64,000 nt of DNA, taken from positions 48,706 through 112,705 of the forward strand of contig NZ_RYUH01000011.1 in assembly GCF_004155535.1 (NCBI RefSeq). Direction: 5' to 3'. This DNA comes from Bifidobacterium pseudolongum subsp. globosum. Lineage in GTDB: Bacteria > Actinomycetota > Actinomycetes > Actinomycetales > Bifidobacteriaceae. Shown here piece by piece: positions 26,845-34,934 of this stretch. The first letter of the stretch is position 1. Each line of letters opens with the position of its first letter. The notes under the pieces were generated by a model, which searched no databases, was not told the origin of the DNA, and worked only from the letters and a program-made list of their open reading frames with translations. A program made the position numbers and the translations under genes.

Positions 26845-28773
26845 TTACTTGGTCGCGTTGTTGTTGGCGCGGCGCTGCTTGGCGCGCCACTTGTACCAAT
26901 CCTCACGGTTGAGGATGATCTTGCGGATGCGGATCGATTCCGGCGTGACCTCCACGCACTCGTCCTCATTCGCGAAGTCGAGCGACTCCTCGAGGCTCAT
27001 CTTGATCGGCGGCGTGAGCGTCTCAAGCACGTCGGCGGTGGCCGAGCGCATGTTCGTCATGTGCTTGGCGAGCGTGATGTTCACATCGAGCTCTTCGGGC
27101 TTGTTGTTGACGCCCACGACCTGGCCTTCGTACACCTGCGACTGCGGCTCCACGAAGAAGTTGCCGCGCGCCTGCAGGCGCTGCATGGCGTACGGGGTCG
27201 CGGTGCCCTGGCGGTCGGAGACCATCGAGCCGTTCTGGCGGGTCACGATCTGGCCGGCCCACGGCGCATAGCCCGCGGAGAGCGACGACGAGATGCCGGT
27301 GCCGCGCGTCGCCGAAAGCAGCGCGGTGCGGAAGCCGATCAGGCCGCGCGACGGCACGGTGAACTGCAGGCGCACCCAGCCGGAACCGTGATTCGACATC
27401 GATTCCATGCGGCCCTTGCGGTCCGCCATGAGCTGCGTGACGGTGCCCATGTATTCCTCGGGCACGTCGATCGTGGTGGATTCCATCGGCTCGCACAGCG
27501 TGCCGTCAATCGTCTTCGTCACGACCTGCGGGCGGCCGACGGTCAGCTCGTAGCCTTCGCGGCGCATCTGCTCGGCGAGCACGGCGAGCGCGAGTTCGCC
27601 ACGGCCCTGCACTTCCCATGCGTCCGGGCGGTCGGTCGGGATGACCTTGATCGAGACATTGCCGATCAGCTCGCGGTCCAGACGGTCCTTGATCATGCGG
27701 GCGGTGAGCTTGTGGTCCTTGCCTTCGGTGCCGGCGAGCGGGGAATCATTCGTGCCGAAGGTCATGGAGATGGCCGGGTCGTCCACGTGGATCAGCGGCA
27801 GCGGGCGCGGATCGTTGGGGTCGACGATTGTCTCGCCGATCATGATGTCGTTCACACCGGCCACGGCCACGATGTCGCCGGGGCCAGCGGAATCCACCGG
27901 AATGCGGTCGAGGCCCTGCGTGCGCAGCAGCTCGGAGACGCGGAAGTTCTCGATCGAGCCATCCACACGGGAAAGACCGTAGGTCTTGCCCTTCTCGAGA
28001 TTGCCGTTGTAGATGCGCACCAGGCCAAGGCGGCCCAGGAAGTCGGAGGAGTCGATGTTCGCCACATGCGCCTGCAGCGGGGCATCCGGATCGTATTCCG
28101 GAGCCGGGATGTTCTTGATGATCGCGTCGAACAACGGCTCGAGGTTGTCGTTGTCGGGCAGTTCGCCGTTCGCGGGCTGGTCCGTGGAGGCGTAGCCCAC
28201 CTTGGCGGCGCAGTAGATGACCGGCAGGTCGAGCAGCGAATCGAGGTCGAGGTCCACGCCTTCCTCGATCACGTCCTGGGCCAGACCGAGCAGCAGGTCG
28301 GAGGCTTCGCCCACCACTTCCTCAATACGCGCGTCGGGGCGGTCCACCTTGTTGACGCACAGGATGACAGGAAGCTTGGCCTCAAGGGCCTTGCGCAGCA
28401 CGAAGCGGGTCTGCGGCAGCGGGCCTTCGGACGCGTCGACGAGCAGCACAACGCCGTCGACCATCGAGATGCCGCGTTCCACTTCGCCACCGAAGTCGGC
28501 GTGGCCCGGCGTGTCGATCACGTTGATCGTGATGCCTTCCGGGTGGCCGTACTTCTCGGCGAGCGGGCCGGTGTATTCCACGGCCGTGTTCTTCGCGAGG
28601 ATCGTGATGCCCTTCTCGCGCTCGAGATCGTTCGAGTCCATGACACGGTCGGGCACTTCCTCACGCTCGTTGAACACATGGGACTGCTGAAGCATTGCGT
28701 TGACCAATGTGGTCTTGCCGTGGTCAACGTGAGCCACAATTGCCACATTACGAATATCGCCGCGAACCGCCAT
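26845..28773 (-). CDS. typA: translational GTPase TypA/BipA
   Basis: A 642-residue ribosome-associated GTPase of the EF-G family involved in ribosome assembly and stress growth. G1 AHVDHGKTTLVNAML, G3 DTPGHADFGGEV and G4 NKVDRPDAR are intact; the domain order GTPase, beta-barrel, two alpha-beta domains and the BipA-specific C-terminal domain (from about 490) is complete. GGAGAAAACAGCA supplies the ribosome binding site. It is monocistronic between niaP and the pheA operon. Confidence 0.95.
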   Translation of the reverse strand: MAVRGDIRNVAIVAHVDHGKTTLVNAMLQQSHVFNEREEVPDRVMDSNDLEREKGITILAKNTAVEYTGPLAEKYGHPEGITINVIDTPGHADFGGEVERGISMVDGVVLLVDASEGPLPQTRFVLRKALEAKLPVILCVNKVDRPDARIEEVVGEASDLLLGLAQDVIEEGVDLDLDSLLDLPVIYCAAKVGYASTDQPANGELPDNDNLEPLFDAIIKNIPAPEYDPDAPLQAHVANIDSSDFLGRLGLVRIYNGNLEKGKTYGLSRVDGSIENFRVSELLRTQGLDRIPVDSAGPGDIVAVAGVNDIMIGETIVDPNDPRPLPLIHVDDPAISMTFGTNDSPLAGTEGKDHKLTARMIKDRLDRELIGNVSIKVIPTDRPDAWEVQGRGELALAVLAEQMRREGYELTVGRPQVVTKTIDGTLCEPMESTTIDVPEEYMGTVTQLMADRKGRMESMSNHGSGWVRLQFTVPSRGLIGFRTALLSATRGTGISSSLSAGYAPWAGQIVTRQNGSMVSDRQGTATPYAMQRLQARGNFFVEPQSQVYEGQVVGVNNKPEELDVNITLAKHMTNMRSATADVLETLTPPIKMSLEESLDFANEDECVEVTPESIRIRKIILNREDWYKWRAKQRRANNNATK

Positions 28774-28889
28774 TGCTGTTTTCTCCTAAAAAGTATTGAT
28801 GCTCTCGTGTAACCGGTGGCATGACATAGGCATTCACCATTCGTACACAAACCGGCACAATACTACGCGCACATGCTGACACGATGATT

Positions 28890-28928
28890 GCGTGCAGCCC
28901 TCTCGACCAATGCGAGAAGGCTGCACGC
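28890..28928. terminator. terminator hairpin after niaP
   Basis: A 16-bp stem (GCGTGCAGCC(C/T)TCTCG arms, one G-U pair) with a seven-base loop lies 24 bases past the niaP stop. Confidence 0.7.
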
Positions 28929-28951
28929 TCAGGAAGGTCAGACTGGTCCGC

Positions 28952-30358
28952 TCAGTCGTCGAGCGATGCTCCCGTGCGCTCCGGCAGGAACAGCGCCGCG
29001 ACGCAGGCGAACACGAACGACGCCGCGAACACGATGAACGCGATCGACTTGTTGCCACCCGAAAGCGTGAGGAACCACGGCACAAGCAGCGGTGCCACAA
29101 TCGCCGCGACACGACCGCATGCGGCTGCGGCGCCGGCTGCGGCACCACGCAGACGCGTCGGGTAGATCTCTGGCGTGACCGCGTACAGCACGCCCCATGC
29201 GCCCAGGTTCGACGCGGACAGCAGCATGCCGAAGCACAGCACGGCGGTGACTGTGGAGGACCGCGAGAACAGGAACGCCGCCACGGCGGATGCCGCGAGG
29301 AACACGCTCAGCGTGGTGCGCCTGCCCCAACGCTCCACGAGCCATGCCGCCAAGAAGTAACCGGGCAGCTGTGCGAGCGAGATGGCCAGCGTGTAGCCGA
29401 AGGACTTGGTGAGCGAGCCGAACTGGTCGGCGAGCAGGCTCGGCATCCATGTGAACGCGCCATAATACGAGAAGTTCACAAAGAACCATGTGGCCCAGAT
29501 CGCCAACGTGATCGGCAGGTATTTGCGGCCGAACAGTTCGCGCGTGCGGATCTTGGGGAGTTTGACCGCCTTGGCGCTCGCCACCGGACGCACGCCACTG
29601 GCCGCCTCGAAGTAGCGCACCGACCGTTCGGCGCCATCATCGTCGCCGCGCGATTCGAGGAACCGCACCGATTCTGGCAGTTCACGGCGCACGATGATCG
29701 CATAGAGCAACGGCAGTGCGCCGATCAGCAGCGCCCAACGCCAACCCCAGTCGCCGGTCGTGGGGATCACGAAATAGCCGATCATGGCGGCCAGGATCCA
29801 GCCGATGGCCCAGAAGGATTCGAGCAGCACCGTCATGCGGCCGCGCTGTTTGGTCGGCGAGAACTCCGAGACGAGCGTGGAGGCCACCGGCAGTTCGGCG
29901 CCAAGTCCCAAGCCGATTACGAAGCGCGCGGCGAGCAGCATGCCGAGGGTCCACGAGAACGCCATCGCGCCATTGGCGACGCCGAAGATGATCATCGTAG
30001 CGGTGAAGACGGTCTTGCGGCCCCAACGGTCGGCGAACCAGCCGCCGAGCGCGGCGCCGATCGCCATGCCGATGAAGCCGATCGAGAGCACCCACGACTT
30101 CTGCATGGCGTTGAGGTTGAAATGCGGGTCAGCGGCGATAGCCGTCACCACGAACGAGACGAGGCCCACGTCCATCGCGTCGAACGCCCAGCCCACGCCG
30201 GAGGCGACGAGCAGGCGGCGGTGCGCCTTGTTGAGCGGCAGGCGGTCCAGGCGCTCATTGCGCGTGAGCGGGGCGCCTTCGCGGTCAACGGGTTCCGGTT
30301 CTATACGTGGGGCCGGCGCGCCGGCAATGGCTCCGGCGGTGATTTCGGCAGCCGTCAT
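28952..30358 (-). CDS. niaP: MFS transporter, probable niacin importer NiaP
   Basis: A 468-residue, 12-helix major facilitator with an N-terminal cytoplasmic tail of about 50 residues. It carries the sugar-porter-like signature GWFADRWGRKTVFTATM between helices 2 and 3 and the ELPVASTLVSEFSPTKQRGR and VERWGRRTTL motifs typical of the NiaP/sugar-porter-like group. The substrate is inferred from context: the gene follows nrtR by 32 bases, and NrtR with NiaP is a known regulator-transporter pair for niacin in bifidobacteria. Start at 30358 has GGAGG five bases upstream; the adjacent ATG at 30361 is too close. Confidence 0.82.
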   Translation of the reverse strand: MTAAEITAGAIAGAPAPRIEPEPVDREGAPLTRNERLDRLPLNKAHRRLLVASGVGWAFDAMDVGLVSFVVTAIAADPHFNLNAMQKSWVLSIGFIGMAIGAALGGWFADRWGRKTVFTATMIIFGVANGAMAFSWTLGMLLAARFVIGLGLGAELPVASTLVSEFSPTKQRGRMTVLLESFWAIGWILAAMIGYFVIPTTGDWGWRWALLIGALPLLYAIIVRRELPESVRFLESRGDDDGAERSVRYFEAASGVRPVASAKAVKLPKIRTRELFGRKYLPITLAIWATWFFVNFSYYGAFTWMPSLLADQFGSLTKSFGYTLAISLAQLPGYFLAAWLVERWGRRTTLSVFLAASAVAAFLFSRSSTVTAVLCFGMLLSASNLGAWGVLYAVTPEIYPTRLRGAAAGAAAACGRVAAIVAPLLVPWFLTLSGGNKSIAFIVFAASFVFACVAALFLPERTGASLDD

Positions 30359-30390
30359 CATAACCTCCAGGGGGAAACGGCGGGTGAATG

Positions 30391-31203
30391 TCAATCGTGA
30401 AGCAGAGCGGTGGTCAGCGATCCGAGCGGATTATCATCCGCACAGGCGCGTTCTGGCGCAGTGTTCATATGCTCGAGCTGCTCGCCTTCGCAGCCTGCGG
30501 GGAGCCATGGGGCGCCCGCATCGTCCAGCGCGCCCGGGCGGAACCGGTAGAGCGCGGCCGGGCGTTGCCGCCCTTCGCGCAGCACTCCCCCGGTCTCTTC
30601 GAGCAAGCCGGACGCGAGCATGCGGCGCCGGTAGTTGGCAACGTCGACGCGCTCGCCTCGGATCGCCTCGGTCAGAGCATGCAATTGGCGCAGCGTGAAC
30701 GGTTCGCCGACGAGCTGGCGCACCACGCGCGGGCTGTCCATGCGGTGGCGCAGGCGCCACAGCGCATAGTCCACGATCGCGCGGTGGTCGAACGCGAGCG
30801 GCGGCAGGTCGTCGTCGGCGAACCACTGCACGTTGTGCCGCGGTTCGAGCTGCGCCACATCCGCCTGGCCCACGAGCGCCCAGTAACACACCGAGACCAT
30901 CGGCACTCCCCCGTGCGAGCGCGCGGGGTCACCGAAGGTATAGAGCTGTTCCAGATAACGCGGGCGCAGGTCGGTCGTCGAGGCGAGCGTCTCGTACGCC
31001 GACTGTTCGAGCGACCGGTCGGCGCGCAACGGGCCTCCCGGGAGCGCCCACTGTCCGAGGAACGGCTCGCGCACGCGGCGCACGAGCGGCAGCCAGAGGC
31101 GCCGCCGCCCGTGCTCGCGCGCGGGTTCCAACGCCAGGATGACGGAGGTCACGCCCACCTGTGGCGGCTCATGCCGCCGTTCGCTGACGTTGCCCCGGTT
31201 CAT
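30391..31203 (-). CDS. nrtR: NrtR-type Nudix-related transcriptional regulator
   Basis: A 270-residue regulator of NAD metabolism. Residues 15-165 form a Nudix-like domain in which the catalytic box is degenerate (GPLRADRSLEQSAYETLASTTDL lacks the REUXEE core), so it should bind but not cleave ADP-ribose-type ligands. Residues 165-235 form a winged helix (FTLRQLHALTEAIRGERVDV) for DNA binding. This two-part plan defines NrtR, which is released from DNA by ADP-ribose in characterised members. AGGAG lies upstream of the ATG. A perfect palindrome 54 bases before the start is its probable operator. Confidence 0.85.
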   Translation of the reverse strand: MNRGNVSERRHEPPQVGVTSVILALEPAREHGRRRLWLPLVRRVREPFLGQWALPGGPLRADRSLEQSAYETLASTTDLRPRYLEQLYTFGDPARSHGGVPMVSVCYWALVGQADVAQLEPRHNVQWFADDDLPPLAFDHRAIVDYALWRLRHRMDSPRVVRQLVGEPFTLRQLHALTEAIRGERVDVANYRRRMLASGLLEETGGVLREGRQRPAALYRFRPGALDDAGAPWLPAGCEGEQLEHMNTAPERACADDNPLGSLTTALLHD

Positions 31204-31256
31204 GATGGCTCCTGACGATATGCTGAACTCTTGCTTCCACGGCGAGCCTATCAGTA

Positions 31257-31273
31257 ATAGTCAACGTGACTAT
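31257..31273. promoter_or_regulatory. probable NrtR operator
   Basis: ATAGTCA-ACG-TGACTAT, a perfect seven-base inverted repeat with three-base spacer, lies 54 bases upstream of nrtR-niaP. Position and symmetry fit autoregulation by NrtR. Confidence 0.65.
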
Positions 31274-31331
31274 AAGTCAGGGCCGCATTGTGGACATACC
31301 ATGCGATGCGGTTGTGTGGGTGCGCGGCGCC

Positions 31332-32171
31332 TCAGGCGACGATGCCCTTGGCGATGAGCTCGCGCGCGACCTCGCGGTATTCGCGCGCGGTCTTGTGGTT
31401 ATGCGCATAGTACGTGATCGGCGCAGCCGCAACGTTGGCATCGGGCAGCTTGATCGAACGCGAGATCACCGAGTGGAACACCTTGTCTCCGAACGCCTCG
31501 TAGATGCGCTGCATCACTTCGTCGCAGTGCAGCGTGTGCGTGTACATCGTCACGAGCACACCGTACACCTCAAGGCTGGGGTTGATGCGCGACTGCACCT
31601 TTTCGATGGACTGCATGAGCAATGCCACGCCACGCAGGGCGAAGAACTCGGCGGCCACGGGGATGATCACCCCGTCGGCCGCGGCGAGCGCGTTCACCGT
31701 GAGCAGGCCGAGGGACGGCTGGCAGTCGATGAAGATCGCGTCGTACTCATTGACGATCGGCCGCAGCACGCTCGCGAGGATCTGCTCGCGCCCCACTTCC
31801 GTGACGAGCTGCACTTCCGCCGCGGACAGGTCGATGTTCGCCGGGATGATGTCGAGCCCGTCGAATTTGGTGTGCTGGATGATCTCATGCACGTCGATGC
31901 GCGGGTTGAACAGCGCGGTGTAGATCGTGTTCTCGAGCGCGTTCGCGTTGATGCCGAGACCCACGGTCGCGGCGCCCTGCGGGTCGAAGTCCACGATGAG
32001 CACGCGGCGGCCGTACTGGGCCAACGCGCCCGCGATGTTGATCGAGCTCGTCGTCTTGCCTACGCCGCCCTTCTGGTTGCACATGGCGATGACCCGCGCG
32101 GGCCCATGCTGCCGCAAAGACTCAGGCACCGGAAAGGTCTCGTATTCTCGTCCAAGCAAATCCGTAGGCAT
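31332..32171 (-). CDS. parA: ParA/Soj-family ATPase
   Basis: A 279-residue Walker-type ATPase. The deviant Walker A is KGGVGKTTSSINIAGALA (conserved early Lys in NQKGGVGKT), Walker A' is DFDPQGAATVGLGI, and Walker B is AIFIDCQPSLGLL. Such proteins move chromosome or plasmid partition complexes. No parB is adjacent, and the position just after xerD matches the actinobacterial xerD-parA(-scpA-scpB) neighbourhood, though scpAB are not here. Start at MPTDLLG has AAAGAGAG upstream. It precedes nrtR by 128 bases including the operator. Confidence 0.9.
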   Translation of the reverse strand: MPTDLLGREYETFPVPESLRQHGPARVIAMCNQKGGVGKTTSSINIAGALAQYGRRVLIVDFDPQGAATVGLGINANALENTIYTALFNPRIDVHEIIQHTKFDGLDIIPANIDLSAAEVQLVTEVGREQILASVLRPIVNEYDAIFIDCQPSLGLLTVNALAAADGVIIPVAAEFFALRGVALLMQSIEKVQSRINPSLEVYGVLVTMYTHTLHCDEVMQRIYEAFGDKVFHSVISRSIKLPDANVAAAPITYYAHNHKTAREYREVARELIAKGIVA

Positions 32172-32315
32172 ACAGCTCTCTTTGATCAGTCCGTGCACAT
32201 CCTTGAGGCGTCCCCACCCGCGCCGCACGCCGGATGCGCACCGCGGGATGGCCGAGGGGGCGCCGTATTCCTCATTGGTTCTCAAGTGTACCGCTTCACC
32301 CGCACAGCGCGTCGC

Positions 32316-33239
32316 CTATTTGGCGCGTGGGTGAGCGGTGATGTAGGTCTCGATGAGCTTGTCGGGGCTGATATGCGTGTAGATCTGCGTTGTCTTGACC
32401 GAGGCATGCCCCAACAGCTCCTGCACCGTGCGCACATCGGCGCCCCCTTGGATCAGGTGCGTGGCGAATGAGTGGCGCAGGGTGTGCGGGTGGAGCGGGC
32501 GGTCGATGTGCGCGCGTTCGCCGGCGCGCCGGATCACCTCCCACACCGATTGGCGCGACAGGCGTTTGCCGCGCAGATTGAGGAACATGGCGCGCATCTC
32601 CTGCTCGCCCTTCGCCTTGGCCGCAAGGGCCGGACGGCCGTGGCGCAGATACCCCTCAAGTGCGCGGCGCGCGTAGTCGCCGAACGGCACAAGCCGCTGT
32701 TTGCCCCCCTTGCCCATGAGCCGCACCACGCATTCGTCGAAATCGACGTCGTCGAGATTCACCCCCACAGCCTCGCTCACACGGCAACCCGTGGCGTACA
32801 TGAACTCCAACAACGCGCTGTCGCGCAATCCCACGGCGTCCTGCGGGTCGGCGGTCTGCGCAGCCTGCAGCAGCGCGGTCACCTCGTCCACATCGAGCAC
32901 GTCGGGCAGCTTGGAGCCGGTCTTCGGGGCGCGCACCTGTTGCGAGACGTCGTCGGGCACCATGCGCTCGCCGAGCAGGAAGCGGTGGAACATGTGCACG
33001 CTCGCGAGATGCCGGGCGCGGCTCGTGCCGCTTTGGCCGGCGAGGGCCAGCGCCTGCATGAACGCCTCCACATGGAGTGTGGTGATCTGCCGTGCGTCGT
33101 CGATGCCATGGTCGCCGAGCCACTCGATATAGCGGTCGAGGTCACGCCGGTAGGCTTCGACCGTCGCATGGGCGAGCCCTCGTTCCACGTCGACGTAGGT
33201 GAGGAACCGCGATTCCATCATCTGCAGTGCGTGTGCCAT
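32316..33239 (-). CDS. xerD: tyrosine site-specific recombinase XerD
   Basis: A 307-residue recombinase with the XerD pattern. Residues 1-100 form the core-binding domain; the catalytic residues lie in YATGCRVSEAVGVN (Arg), GKGGKQRLVPFG (Lys), HTLRHSFATHLIQGG (His, Arg) and GHASVKTTQIYTH (His, Tyr). AAAGGAG precedes the ATG. Together with xerC (17.5 kb) it would act at dif under FtsK control. It precedes parA in the same direction. Confidence 0.92.
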   Translation of the reverse strand: MAHALQMMESRFLTYVDVERGLAHATVEAYRRDLDRYIEWLGDHGIDDARQITTLHVEAFMQALALAGQSGTSRARHLASVHMFHRFLLGERMVPDDVSQQVRAPKTGSKLPDVLDVDEVTALLQAAQTADPQDAVGLRDSALLEFMYATGCRVSEAVGVNLDDVDFDECVVRLMGKGGKQRLVPFGDYARRALEGYLRHGRPALAAKAKGEQEMRAMFLNLRGKRLSRQSVWEVIRRAGERAHIDRPLHPHTLRHSFATHLIQGGADVRTVQELLGHASVKTTQIYTHISPDKLIETYITAHPRAK

Positions 33240-33277
33240 CCGCGCTCCTTTGCTGTGCTCGATGTGCGGCTGTCAAT

Positions 33278-33319
33278 GCAAAGAGCCGAACCCGCGCACG
33301 GCTGGGTTCGGCTCTTTGC
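33278..33319. terminator. terminator of the infC-rpmI-rplT operon
   Basis: A perfect 16-bp stem (GCAAAGAGCCGAACCC and its complement) with a ten-base loop lies 20 bases past the rplT stop. Confidence 0.8.
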
Positions 33320-33340
33320 GATCAGTGCGATGCAGTCGGC

Positions 33341-33724
33341 TCAGGCGGCAACCGGAGCGTTGACGTCCTCAGGCAGCGCGGCCTTGGCCTGCTCGACGAT
33401 GGCCTTGAACGTGTCGGGATCGGACACGGCCAGCTCGGCGAGGGCGCGGCGGTCCAGCTCGATGCCGGCGAGGCGCAGGCCTTGGATGAAGCGGTTGTAG
33501 GTGATGCCTTCGTTGCGGACGGCGATGTTGATGCGCTGGATCCACAGCTTGCGGAAGTCACCCTTGCGGGCCTTGCGGTCGCGGTAGTTGTAGTTAAACG
33601 AGTGGAGCAGCTGTTCCTTCGCCTTGCGGTACAGGCGGGAGCGCTGGCCACGGTAGCCCGAAGCCCTTTCGAGTACGGTACGACGCTTCTTGTGTGCGTT
33701 CACTGCGCGCTTGACACGTGCCAT
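33341..33724 (-). CDS. rplT: 50S ribosomal protein bL20
   Basis: A 127-residue basic protein starting [19 protein letters not shown], the family hallmark, with [22 protein letters not shown] and the globular C-terminal domain ([21 protein letters not shown]). bL20 is needed early in large-subunit assembly and in many bacteria represses its own operon through the leader RNA. Third gene of infC-rpmI-rplT, 47 bases after rpmI. Confidence 0.98.
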   Translation of the reverse strand: MARVKRAVNAHKKRRTVLERASGYRGQRSRLYRKAKEQLLHSFNYNYRDRKARKGDFRKLWIQRINIAVRNEGITYNRFIQGLRLAGIELDRRALAELAVSDPDTFKAIVEQAKAALPEDVNAPVAA

Positions 33725-33771
33725 TTGATTTCCTCAGCTTTCTAACGTATTCCCAATGTCTGCGGTGCGGT

Positions 33772-33966
33772 TCAGCGACCCAGCAGGCCCTTCATCTTCT
33801 TTGCCTGTGGCGTCGACAGGACGTCGTCACGCTTGAGCGCGCGACGCTTGCGAGCAGACTTGTGCTCGAGGTTGTGGCGCATGGCGCTGCCGGCATGCAT
33901 CACCTTGCCGGAACCGGTGATGCGCACACGCTTGGCTGCTGCGGTCTTTGTCTTCATCTTCGGCAT
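33772..33966 (-). CDS. rpmI: 50S ribosomal protein bL35
   Basis: A 64-residue basic protein: [20 protein letters not shown], then the [20 protein letters not shown] core, normal for bL35. AAGGAG lies upstream of the ATG, 14 bases after the infC stop. Confidence 0.98.
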   Translation of the reverse strand: MPKMKTKTAAAKRVRITGSGKVMHAGSAMRHNLEHKSARKRRALKRDDVLSTPQAKKMKGLLGR

Positions 33967-33980
33967 TGCTGCCCTCCTTG

Positions 33981-34679
33981 TTATTTCTTCGTTTCGGAAG
34001 TCTCGGTGGCTTCGGAGACCACGGCCTTCGCCGCTTCGGCCTCCTGCGCCTTGGCCTCTTGCTTGGCGGCGAGGCGGGCGGCCTGGCGCGCCTGGCGTTC
34101 GGCGCGGGATTCCGCACCGCGGCGGCGCTGCTCGGACTGCGTGTGGACCTTCTTGCCCTTCGGCGCCAACGTCATGATGATGTTACGGCCCTCTTGCTTC
34201 GGCGCGGATTCAATCGAACCCGACTCTGCAACGTCGTCGGCGAGTCGCTGCAGCAGCTCCACACCGCCGATCGGGCGGGACTGTTCACGGCCACGCAGCA
34301 TGATCGTGACCTTGACTTTGTCTCCGCCATTGAGGAAGCGCTCCACATGGCCCTTCTTGACTTCGAAGTCATGGTCGTCGATCTTCAGGCGGAAGCGGAT
34401 CTCCTTGATCTCAGCCGTGCTTTGGTTGCGGCGCGCTTCACGCTGCTTGACCTTTTCGTTGTATTTGAACTTGCCGTAATCGATGAGCTTGGCGACCGGA
34501 GGTTTTGCGTTCGGTGCCACCTCGACGAGATCGAGGTTCGCTTCCTTCGCCAGGTTCAGGGCCACTGAGGTGGCGATGACGCCGACCTGTTCGCCGTTCG
34601 GTCCAATAAGACGCACCTGTGAGACGCGAATCTCGTCGTTAATGCGTGGTTCGTCGCTAATGATGACTCCAATCCTCAT
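33981..34679 (-). CDS. infC: translation initiation factor IF-3
   Basis: Binds the 30S subunit and checks start-codon pairing. The N-domain begins [21 protein letters not shown], the linker and C-domain include [20 protein letters not shown] and [15 protein letters not shown] charged Ala/Glu/Lys-rich tail of about 55 residues follows the C-domain, as in other bifidobacteria. The start is uncertain. The ATG at 34679 has no ribosome binding site, whereas GGAG lies five bases before an ATT at 34661 that would begin exactly at ISDEPR; infC uses AUU in E. coli and similar rare starts in other bacteria. Coordinates given include both options. Confidence 0.96.
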   Translation of the reverse strand: MRIGVIISDEPRINDEIRVSQVRLIGPNGEQVGVIATSVALNLAKEANLDLVEVAPNAKPPVAKLIDYGKFKYNEKVKQREARRNQSTAEIKEIRFRLKIDDHDFEVKKGHVERFLNGGDKVKVTIMLRGREQSRPIGGVELLQRLADDVAESGSIESAPKQEGRNIIMTLAPKGKKVHTQSEQRRRGAESRAERQARQAARLAAKQEAKAQEAEAAKAVVSEATETSETKK

Positions 34680-34893
34680 ATGGTTGTATGCGCGGGCCCC
34701 TTGGCACACACCGTGATCGGATTCAACAAGCAACCGTGCGCATGCTCAGCACGCGACGGCATGACGCCCATATGCACACCGGCCTGCTGCCGTATGCGAT
34801 TGCGTGCCTCATGCACGCCGGAGGCGTTGCCTTGAACCCGAAACCACAATGGGCTTCCAGGTGGGTTTCCCACTTTCTTGATTGCTCAAGCCT
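34680..34893 (-). promoter_or_regulatory. infC operon leader RNA with alternative hairpins
   Basis: From the presumed start site (about 34892) to the gene there are over 200 untranslated bases. The leader holds GTGGG-AAA-CCCAC, then two overlapping stems that share GGCGTGC: ACGCC-TCC-GGCGT and GCGTGC-ATGAG-GCACGC (about 34803-34832). They cannot form together, which is a pattern seen in regulated leaders such as those bound by bL20. No match to a named riboswitch is claimed. Confidence 0.5.
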
Positions 34894-34898
34894 TGTCG

Positions 34899-34904
34899 AG
34901 TATA
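34899..34904 (-). promoter_or_regulatory. extended -10 promoter of infC-rpmI-rplT
   Basis: TGCTATACT on the minus strand gives a near-consensus TATACT with an upstream TG. No good -35 box lies 16-18 bases upstream, as is usual for extended -10 promoters. Confidence 0.6.
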
Positions 34905-34934
34905 GCACAGCCCCCGACAACAGCCATCCGCGTG

